In this document: in pieces, positions 56,274 to 64,000 of the stretch | Layout: the number at the start of each line of letters is the position of its first letter | Position numbering within the stretch: position 1 is the stretch's first letter | Assembly (NCBI RefSeq): GCF_002865645.1 | Contig: NW_020194560.1 | Span: forward strand, 186,001-250,000 | Direction: 5' to 3' | Source: Hyaloscypha bicolor E | Taxonomy: Eukaryota; Ascomycota; Leotiomycetes; Helotiales; Hyaloscyphaceae | DNA: 64,000 nucleotides | Notes under the pieces: generated by a model | Told to the model about the DNA's origin: nothing | Seen by the model: only the letters and a program-made list of their open reading frames with translations | Databases searched by the model: none | Position numbers and translations under genes: made by a program

Positions 56274-57010
56274 TTAATTCACGACATCCTCGTAGACATG
56301 TAGGGCCACTCCATCTCTCCACACTCCACACATGGGCAAGCAAAGGTTCTCCTCCTTTGCCAAAAACTCCCTGACATCACCCTTAATAGGCACCAAATCA
56401 GCGTTTCTTCCCACTTCAATTCTACCCTTATCATCGAAGCCAAAGCGATCCGCAATTAATGAAGTAGCGCCTATCAACACATCAATGACAATCCCAGCCT
56501 TGTGAATCATAGCAAGAATCTCCATATACACACCCAACCCAAACTGTGAGCCTCTAACCTGTCCAGAGGAATCAGATCCCACCATCATTGAAATCCCCGC
56601 TGTACACATATCCCTCGCAGACCGACACGCATTCCCGACTCTACTCTCATCGTTCCCTAGGCCCAACGGCTGTCTGGGGGTCGAATCAAACAACATTCTC
56701 TTTGCCAGGAGATCGTTGTGGAACTTGACTTGCATCTCATCACCCTCTCGTGTTTGAGATGCGCACACCGTGAGCGTGGGTCCGTGGGACGCATTATTTC
56801 GTTTAGCAGGCACGATGTGTTGATCTGAAGCCGGTTTGTAGATGAAGGAATGAGTGGGGCCGTCGAGCTCACAAGAAAGCAGATCAACTGCGCCTTGGAA
56901 ACTGACGGCGTGTCGGACGGCAGGAAGGCCTTGCACATGTGTTGCTTTTACCACGGCTTTCTGGAGATCCAGAGGGGGGGAAGGAGCTTGCCAGTGATGG
57001 AATCCCTGAG
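56274..57010 (-). pseudogene. Amidohydrolase, N-terminally truncated
   Basis: A minus-strand frame covers the C-terminal half of an imidazolonepropionase-like amidohydrolase. It has LQKAVVKATHVQGLPAVRHA at the upstream edge, THSFIYKPASDQHIVP, then MMVGSDSSGQ (the metal-binding Asp), LIADRFGFDDKGRIEVGRNADLV and a short end. The N-terminal metal-binding His-x-His part is absent, no ATG precedes the homologous sequence, and family members are about twice as long. It is most simply a 5'-truncated gene. Metal-dependent hydrolysis of cyclic or linear C-N bonds would have been its job. Confidence 0.6.
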
Positions 57011-57945
57011 CTCGTGCATGAGCTCTATGTGTGATGTCTAAGACACCACAACGAAGGCTTTTATGTTAACCCATATTGCAGCTTGAGGGGGTCGTCCTAT
57101 CGGCCTTCTTCTTGAACCAAGATCCGTTTGTGGAAAACCACGGGCCAAACGGAGTTTCATTGGACTCTAGTGCTCAATTTTCTGGCCAGTCAAAGTTCAC
57201 CATAGTGAAGATAGTGAAGAGTAGGGTGTTGAAGCGGGGCTCGCGCATCGGGATGGTTCAAAAGCCGAGAGTGCAGATTCCTATACTAGTCGGTGCGTTA
57301 GTGATTACATCCCGGCATCAGAGGAGAATTCCAGACAACGAATTAAATACTTGGTAGCTGTTGCAACGAAAAGCACATGAAATACTAGGATAGACAAATG
57401 CTGTGAGGGAGCAGTCGAGGGAACCGGTGGTTCGTCTTTTGATTTGGCAGACCAGGATATCACCTGTGAAGCCCCTCTGCTAGAGATGTTGGTACTGTAC
57501 TTCGCAGATATGCAGAGATGCCACGTGACTTTCCAGATTTCGAAACGGAGCTACGTCTTGGAATTAAAATCTATGATAACGGGATTTACTGGAAATCACC
57601 TAGTTATATCTCAAACAGGGTTTTACGGATAGAATTGCAAATGCATGTGTTGACTCCATTCAAACATGCTAACCTTCAAAGTGAATAACGTAAGAAGCAA
57701 ACACCAAAGTAAGTATTTGATATTCTTAATGGTGCTTATCATTGCAAGGACATGTATAAACTTTTAAGTCTGGAAGGTCTAATCGCACTTCTCTGAAAAG
57801 TTCACGATGCCCCTTTTTAGCCGAAATTAAGCGAATCTGGATTGGCAGAAATGTCGCAGTGGAAGAACTCATTCTTGACTTGTCTAATAATGAAAGGGAC
57901 AGAGAGTTACGGAAAGGTTCAAACTGATTCCAGAAATAATGCTTG
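57011..57945. other. Spacer with no recognised gene
   Basis: Frames at 57,076-57,632 have no family resemblance. The missing half of the amidohydrolase was not found here. Confidence 0.35.
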
Positions 57946-58251
57946 ATGGGGTATACGATCCCCACTTCCCCGAGTATTTTTCCTTCTGCAATCGTCAAAC
58001 GCAATGCAGTTCCTGTCGTGCAACAAGGCAGACGCCAAGTGTTCTGAAACAATTCAAACAACTCCGAGAGAGACTCTATCCGTTTTGAGCACGACTCGAA
58101 CTACTACGAGAGCGGCGATCAAGGTGTTGAAATTGCAGGATACGACATTATCTTCCAAATCAACGATGCTACCTTCCTGGTGGCCAACGATTACGACGAC
58201 GCAAACTCCTACGGAGGATCAGTCACTTTCAAATCTTTCTCTCAAAACTAG
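57946..58251 (+). pseudogene. Possible small secreted-type protein, one stop
   Basis: A frame from ATG 57,946 to TAG 58,251 is open for 101 codons except for TGA at 58,045-58,047. It contains a KR dibasic site (IVKRNAVPVVQQGRR) and a C-terminal half with regular Asp/Tyr/Asn-rich sequence (FEHDSNYYESGDQGVEIAGY, LVANDYDDANSYGGSVTF) that looks under coding constraint. There is no clear signal peptide. I do not recognise it; it may be a relic of a small secreted protein gene, or the upstream part may be an intron. Confidence 0.3.
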
Positions 58252-58816
58252 AGCTTATCTTCTACTGCTGCGAAGACCCCGGCGCCAACTTTCTGGGCTT
58301 ACCTCGTGTACGGTGATCTGAAGGCTACCTATGGTGAATCTTAAGAGACAATTCTGTTTTCACTCTCGGCGGCCAACATTTCTAATAGAGTCTGGCATTG
58401 CGAGTATCTTCTAAGACAACACGGGCCATGTTTTGAGAGAAGTTGTCGCGAGTTCCCAGCATTCTCTCCCATGTCTATTTACTTTTCATCATTTCCGCCA
58501 TAGCCTGCTTAACTAAAAACGCTAACTCCTCAGATCCAGATCGAAGTATCCGCCAGCGGCATAATGTTCACCGGATTTCGAGTTCCGGAGAGCGAACCCG
58601 GCCATGTACTTCGCGAAATGCAAGAAGCTCGATATCAAGTCAGTGCAGAAACAAGCATTCGCATTTAGAACAGTCGAAAGTTAGAGAATTGATGTGCATT
58701 GCTTCATAACCATTGCTACTAATCTATCATTACTCATTCCCGTCCCCATTGCACCAGAAAACTATATACTAACGCCAGCCAAGGAAATGTTATCCCAATC
58801 CAGCGTCGAACATTCT
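58252..58816. other. Spacer downstream of mcm4
   Basis: No gene recognised; 3' flank of mcm4 on the minus strand. Confidence 0.4.
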
Positions 58817-61800
58817 CTAAGCAACACCAGTAACCCGTCTAATAGCTCTCCTCGCACCCTCACCAACAACCATAATGGCTCCCTCTTGCTCGAGAATACG
58901 CACTACTTCCGCGAACTCGTTGCCCTCAACTGGCATACTACTCTGCTCACCCAATTTCTTCACGACCTCGCTGTATCTAGCAGCTTGGCCCTGTCTCGTC
59001 ATCTCATCAAGCAATGCCAACACCGCGTTCTTCAGGTCCTGCTTTCGTCTTCGCTCACTAGCGCTCGTACCCTCAGTGAGCAGACTCATATCAATGAGAC
59101 CGGTTCGGGAGTCCGTGGCTGCTTGCTTGAGAGCAGACTTAATGAGTCTGACAGCTTCCTGGACATCGTCCCTGGTCACAATCTCAGAAAGGCGCATTTT
59201 GGCGTGAGCCTCAGCGAGACGGATCATGGATTCCAGTTGACGGGTTGTTGCCGTGATTCGGCGTTCAGCAGCGCGGATATCTTCACCCAGCTTGCGCATT
59301 TCGACATAGGAGCTGACAAGTTCTTGAGATGCTTCGGGGCTGATGCGTGGTTGACATTTGGTGCGAGCATAGGAGATATAGGAAGTCAAGAACTCAATTG
59401 GCTGGTGATTGTTAGTTATGGCTTTGAATTGCGGGGGAAACGTCTTACCAAGATTTCCTGTCCGCCGGCAGCGCTTTGAGGCTTATCGTCCAGGTACATG
59501 CTCAACAAATGGCGTGCCAATCGTCGATCATTGGTCTCATCAACACGGTCCAAGATCAGGTAGACCAAATCGAAACGAGAGAGCAAGGTAGGCGGGAGGT
59601 CGATGTTTTGAGGGACAGGAAGATTGGGATTGTACTTGCTGCCAATTGGATTGGCGGATGCAAGAATACTGGTGCGAGCATTCAAAGTTGTGATGATGCC
59701 AGCCTTAGCGATAGAGACAGTTTGCTGTTCCATGACTTCGTGCAAGACAGATCTAGTGGCATCTGACATCTTGTCGAACTCATCAATGCAGCAGACACCT
59801 CCATCTGAGAGAACAAGTGCACCAGACTCGAGGACCAATTGGCGAGTCTCGGGATCTCTGGTGACGTACGCAGTCAACCCGACAGCTGAAGAACCCTTTC
59901 CGCTTGTATATACACCACGAGGCGCAATTTTGTGGACGTATTGTAGAATTTGCGACTTCGATGTGGACGGATCACCGCAAAGCAAGATGTTGATATCTCC
60001 TCTATACTTCGGGCTGCCTCCTTTCTCGAAGGACTTGTTTGTTCCACCAAACAATTGAAGAAGAATGCCTTTCTTGACATCGTCCATTTCGAAGATGCTG
60101 GGGGCAAGTGATCGAGAAAGAAGATCATAAATGTCTGGTCTTGCAGCTGTGGCCTTGATTTTCTCCTCCTCCTCCTCAGAGATCTTTCGAGTCTCTTCAA
60201 TGTTGCCAGCAAGTTGATCAGACAAGTCTTCCTCAATGGTTGAGACATCGATTCCCATGCGTTTCTTGTCGACCTTCTGAATATGCAGAACATCAATGTA
60301 GGTCTTGAAGATGCTCTTTTGAGTGCGTTGTCGTGGGTTGACTCGAACGCCGGCAGCCTTGAAGATACCAGTAATCTCAACACGATCACCGGCTTTGCAC
60401 AAGTCTACGAGTTCATCATATGCGCACATTGAAACCGAGTGCGGGGTTTGACCAGCCGGGACTGAGTCTGGTGTTTCTTGCAGCTTGATGACTTGCTTGT
60501 CCATGAAGCCAGACCGGTTGTGCACGATTTGCATGGAATTGGGAGAATCACAGATGGGCCGAGGACATTTGGTAGGCTCCGAGATCCTGCCACGATCAAG
60601 GTCGACCTTGACTGTATGGTTGCAGACCTGGCATTTAAAGAATGCATCTTTCATATCGGGGATGATGGGTGTGGTTCGGATAACAAGTCCTTTGATTGCA
60701 ACAATCCTGTCGACGTCTACATTGAATCAGTATGGCTCGTGCATCCAGGGACGGGAACCTACCAGAAGGATTGAGATCTCGCATGTTTACGGTAGAATCC
60801 AGGCCAAAGGGTCGAACTCGGTAAGATCTCTTTTGAACTTCTTGGCACCAATCGATCTCGTTCGGATCCAGCGGCTCTGCTCGGGGAGTTGCTTCTGGCT
60901 CATCGCGGTCAGAGCTGGGAACTGGAGGCTCGGAGCTCATGACTCGGTTGCGTTGTGAAGACTGGCCCACAGAGCTTTGGGATTGTCTCTGCTTCGCCAT
61001 TTCTGCTTCTGCAATCTCGTACATAACGTCTTTGATACTCTGATCCATGAGAGTGACGATGTCTTGGGGATAGTCTTGTGCCTGTTGCCAGAGTTTCTTG
61101 GTAGGAGGGTATGCTTTCATGTTGCGGAAATCCAAATTAAGACTGGTGACACCTAGAGTCAACATGTTTTGCATGGTTTGAGCATACTCTTTGGTGGTGG
61201 AATCTTCTTCGGCATCGGTCTCCTCCTCAGACATGCCATCAGCCCACATGCGGTATTTCTTGGTATAATTGCGCAAAAAGTCCTTGAAAGTGGCAAGCGT
61301 ATCGTTGATGGAGACATTGGTGCCCCAAATACAAAGTGTAGAGCTTCCTCCCATCGCCTGTGCGTCGGATGTGGTCGGATCAAGGTTGGAGAAGGTAGGA
61401 GCCTCTGAAGCAACCTCGCGAACAACTCGGCCATTCTCATCCATGAAAATGCGGCGTCGAGAGTGAGGTGTGTTGATACCGTCCGAATTGATATCACCTC
61501 GTCTTGAGATATTGAGCGATGAGCCTGGGCCGGCGGCGGAGCGCGAGGAGCGGACGAAGAGGCCACTGCTGTCGCTGTGAAGATTGTTGGTCTGTTGGCG
61601 AGGTGCAGGGCTTGAGCTCGACGCATATCGGATGGGAGACGATTCTGATGGCAGTCAGCATCCATATCTGAGGAGATCTCATGTGTACACACCACCGATG
61701 AGGCCACTCGCGCTAGCTCTTGGAGTGCGGTCACCATCCCCTGTTGTCTGGGTATTGGTCATCTGTCGAAGAGGGGAGGAGACATCTCGCTCGCGGTTTG

Positions 61801-62023
61801 CTCGTGCAATATCAGCTGGAGATGAGCGATAGTTCATCGGCGAGGAAGATGGAACACCGCGTCGGGGAGTCTTGCCTCCTGCAGAGGATGATGCTTCATT
61901 CTGGAGTTGAGCGGCTGCGGGATCAGGGGGGCTTGAAGGAAGGGCAGAAGAGTTCCTCTGCGATGTACGCTTTGGAGTCCCAGATTGGGAGCTGCGCTGG
62001 CGACGGTGTGATGGGGACGACAT
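58817..62023 (-). CDS. mcm4: DNA replication licensing factor Mcm4
   Basis: Four exons on the minus strand: 61,693-62,023, 60,763-61,644, 59,449-60,716 and 58,817-59,401, about 1021 residues, all junctions GT-AG and in phase. The N-terminal 180 residues are Ser/Pro-rich, the kinase-target tail of Mcm4. MCM N-terminal domain blocks follow ([37 protein letters not shown]). A CxxC zinc finger is next ([16 protein letters not shown]). The AAA+ core has Walker A GDPSTSKS, Walker [11 protein letters not shown], sensor [18 protein letters not shown] and arginine finger LLSRFDL. The C-terminal winged helix closes it. It is a subunit of the Mcm2-7 replicative helicase loaded at origins in G1. Four ACGCG sites precede the start. 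Confidence 0.93.
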
Positions 62024-62118
62024 TGCGTTTAATTGTTCTTGAAAGGTTGAGAACAATGTCGATTGATGTCCTTGAAGGAGGTGGGACGTTCAAGTGGGAG
62101 GAGATTTTGGTTTTGCGT

Positions 62119-62172
62119 CGCGTGTCGCGTCGAAAGCGCGTAGAGTGTCTGCATTAGCGTCGACTAGCGCGT
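62119..62172 (-). promoter_or_regulatory. ACGCG (MCB-like) cluster upstream of mcm4
   Basis: CGCGT on the plus strand at 62,119, 62,126, 62,137 and 62,168 (ACGCG in the gene's direction), 96-149 bp before the start codon. Such boxes bind MBF-type factors at G1/S genes in yeasts. Spacing and density are seen directly; the regulatory role is inferred. Confidence 0.5.
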
Positions 62173-62518
62173 TTTTCTCAGGAAAGGGGCTGCGAACAAC
62201 CAATCGCTCCACAATGTCCAAGAATACCTTGAACAGATGTCCCCAAGTGAAGGACCGAGGCAGTCATGAGTTCGCATGTTCACATATCAATGCTTATACT
62301 TCTAAATGTTCACAATGTTCTTGAACAACTGGGAGACCTACGAGGTAAATTTTCCTTCGCTCGCCGGCTCTGCCCAAAGGTGGTCTCCTGCCGCGATGTT
62401 CCATGATTTTTGGTACAGCTTTATATATTCTGAGCTGCTCATTCGCTTCAGTTCAGTTCAGACTTAAATAGCATATCCTTGGTCCAAGGAACGGCACAAT
62501 GCCATGTCACAAGAAGCC

Positions 62519-62530
62519 GATCACGTGATC
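62519..62530. promoter_or_regulatory. GATCACGTGATC palindrome
   Basis: Perfect 12-bp palindrome centred on an E-box (CACGTG), about 500 bp upstream of mcm4 and 70 bp past the stop of the next gene. A possible bHLH site; no further support. Confidence 0.25.
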
Positions 62531-62600
62531 AAAATCTCATAAGGTCCTTACCAATTGCCTCTTGTCAAATTCCTACCAAACTCCGGCTTGCAGTGTTCCA

Positions 62601-63923
62601 TCAAGACCACATACATTCGCTCGACTCGATATAACTACTCCGCACACCATACAGCGTACTAAGCCCATCACTCCAAACATCACTCTCTAAGACCCCCTTC
62701 CCCTTGTCACCCCCCTCATGCCTCGTCATCACCACCTGCCACGAAAAGCTCGAATGCCCGACACCAGCGAAATCTTGCGCCTTCAACAGCACCAAATAAT
62801 CCACCAAAGCCCTCTGATCCCACCTTAATCTCTCCAACGCATCCATATCCTTGTCCTTCAGCAAGTCCTCCTTATGCGTAATAGCCATCTTGGAAGCCGT
62901 AGCTTGGAGTCCGAATTTGTGGATTTCAGGGAGGTTGCCGGAAGCGACGTATATCAGTGGGATTTTGGCGGAAATTGCTTGCTCGATATAAGCTGCCGTT
63001 TGGCTGGGGAAGTGGGCGTATGCTACGCCTGAGTTGTGGCGCTCCTCGAGGAAGGGATTGTCGGTTTGCAGATGGGCGCCCATAAATGAAGGCTTCATGA
63101 TTGGCTCCGAGACGTTCAACGGTATATCGTACCATTCTGATAACTTATTAAGCGTTGTAGTTGCCAGGCGTCGAACATCTGGTCGGAATTTGAGGATATT
63201 GCCAAAGGTGTGCGCGAATTTGTGGCCATCTGAATGTGCCGGATAATGCAGAAACGACTGCTCGAGATCAATAATAATCGGCTCTTTCTCCGGATACGAA
63301 GGCATATATTCCTCGATCCAGGCCTCCAATTTAATTGGCCACTCCTCTGGATGCTCCAGCCCGCTTGTGGGAATATTGGTAAACAAGTGCTCGGGCAGAA
63401 GACCTCGCCGGCGCGAACTGTCTGTCTGTTCCATATGTCTGATGAGCAACAAATCCGGACAAGACACCCTCAATGAGTCTGTAAAATGGTTCACATCAAA
63501 CATATACTCCATCCCATTTCTCCCCGGCCCATGCCTCTTCTCCGCATGTCCATGATCATGCCCCAGATCGTCCTCATCCCTCAATGCAATATTTGGCAGC
63601 ACCAAAGCACCTCCCGCACCAATTGCATACCTCACACAATTCAAGATCGAATTCCGAACATGGCCGATACCGCCGTGGTTATTGTCACACGTGAACACCA
63701 GGCTTTGGTTCCATTTCGTAGACGAGCAGACCGCTCGCATTTCCTCGGAATCCACGGGAGGAAAGTCGAAGGCGTCAATGGAGGGGCTAATGAGGCCGGC
63801 CTTGGAATTGGACGGACCGTACCAGATTCTCCGCGCGGGGATGCTTTCCCTGTCAAAGGCTAGCCAGAGCCAGATGGATGCAAGAACTCCTCCTACGACG
63901 ACTGCATATCGACGAGAGACCAT
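62601..63923 (-). CDS. O-fucosyltransferase-like protein (type II membrane)
   Basis: Single frame of 440 residues from ATG 63,923. A short cytoplasmic start (MVSRRYA) and one hydrophobic anchor at about 7-24 give the type II layout of Golgi glycosyltransferases. The lumenal part begins near residue 70 with FTCDNNHGGIGHVRNSILNC, a donor-binding-like glycine region. FMGAHLQTDNPF then lies in the place of the HLRxExD strand of GDP-fucose O-fucosyltransferases, and DFAGVGHSSFSWQVV is the characteristic late block. Many fungi carry such proteins and few have been tested. The donor sugar and acceptor are unknown. The gene is complete, and its 3' end faces the mcm4 promoter. Confidence 0.65.
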   Translation of the reverse strand: MVSRRYAVVVGGVLASIWLWLAFDRESIPARRIWYGPSNSKAGLISPSIDAFDFPPVDSEEMRAVCSSTKWNQSLVFTCDNNHGGIGHVRNSILNCVRYAIGAGGALVLPNIALRDEDDLGHDHGHAEKRHGPGRNGMEYMFDVNHFTDSLRVSCPDLLLIRHMEQTDSSRRRGLLPEHLFTNIPTSGLEHPEEWPIKLEAWIEEYMPSYPEKEPIIIDLEQSFLHYPAHSDGHKFAHTFGNILKFRPDVRRLATTTLNKLSEWYDIPLNVSEPIMKPSFMGAHLQTDNPFLEERHNSGVAYAHFPSQTAAYIEQAISAKIPLIYVASGNLPEIHKFGLQATASKMAITHKEDLLKDKDMDALERLRWDQRALVDYLVLLKAQDFAGVGHSSFSWQVVMTRHEGGDKGKGVLESDVWSDGLSTLYGVRSSYIESSECMWS

Positions 63924-64000
63924 TTTGATCGGGAAAGAGAATCAATCGTCCGGTGCGATGATTTTGGGACGGAAGATGGATCCATCTTAGGATTTAATTT

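Noticed and set aside
1..64000. CRISPR arrays, bacterial operons or ribosome binding sites
   Set aside because: Intron-containing fungal genes throughout, and no array of regularly spaced direct repeats with unique spacers.

Overview
The window is nuclear DNA of a filamentous ascomycete (Pezizomycotina). Short GT-AG introns of about 45-110 nt with CTAAC/CTGAC branch sites, HET and NACHT allorecognition sequences, RTA1 and Pmr1-type proteins, and an AT-rich repeat block carrying repeat-induced point mutation (RIP)-like damage all point that way. A member of the Leotiomycetes is my guess, but the window alone cannot prove it.

Region 1 (about 0.3-29 kb) is an array of at least sixteen related F-box genes, all on the plus strand. 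Eight look intact and eight are broken by frameshifts, stop codons or decay. Ten copies keep a phase-1 intron close to the start codon, so they descend from one ancestral gene. The C-terminal tails sort by position along the array, which suggests repeated local duplication.

Region 2 (10,805-19,740) interrupts the array. It is an 8.9-kb DNA transposon with inverted terminal repeats of about 71-79 bp and a TA target duplication. It encodes a DDE integrase-type transposase in which the presumed catalytic acids have become Asn or Lys through G-to-A changes. A second reading frame with a Cys-rich, DUF3716-like motif lies near the right end. The element sits 4 bp upstream of the ATG of an intact F-box gene and has separated it from its likely promoter.

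Region 3 (29-43 kb) is accessory DNA. It holds an orphan polytopic membrane protein, a decayed HET fragment, a NACHT pseudogene carrying a perfect (AAG)57 tract that encodes poly-Phe, an orphan four-exon gene, repeat remnants, one intact HET gene, and a foldback MITE with perfect-length 60-bp arms. A sister MITE lies at 45.0 kb.

Region 4 (43-64 kb) is conserved gene space: an RTA1-like membrane protein, COG4 (Golgi tethering), a small unknown gene head-to-head with COG4, the cohesin kleisin Rad21/Scc1, a Pmr1-type Ca2+/Mn2+ ATPase, a fatty-acid hydroxylase/sterol desaturase family protein, a truncated amidohydrolase, the replicative helicase subunit Mcm4, and a Golgi-type O-fucosyltransferase-like protein. 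Rad21 and Mcm4 both carry clusters of ACGCG (MCB-like) sites upstream, which fits shared G1/S control. No tRNA, rRNA or CRISPR array was recognised.
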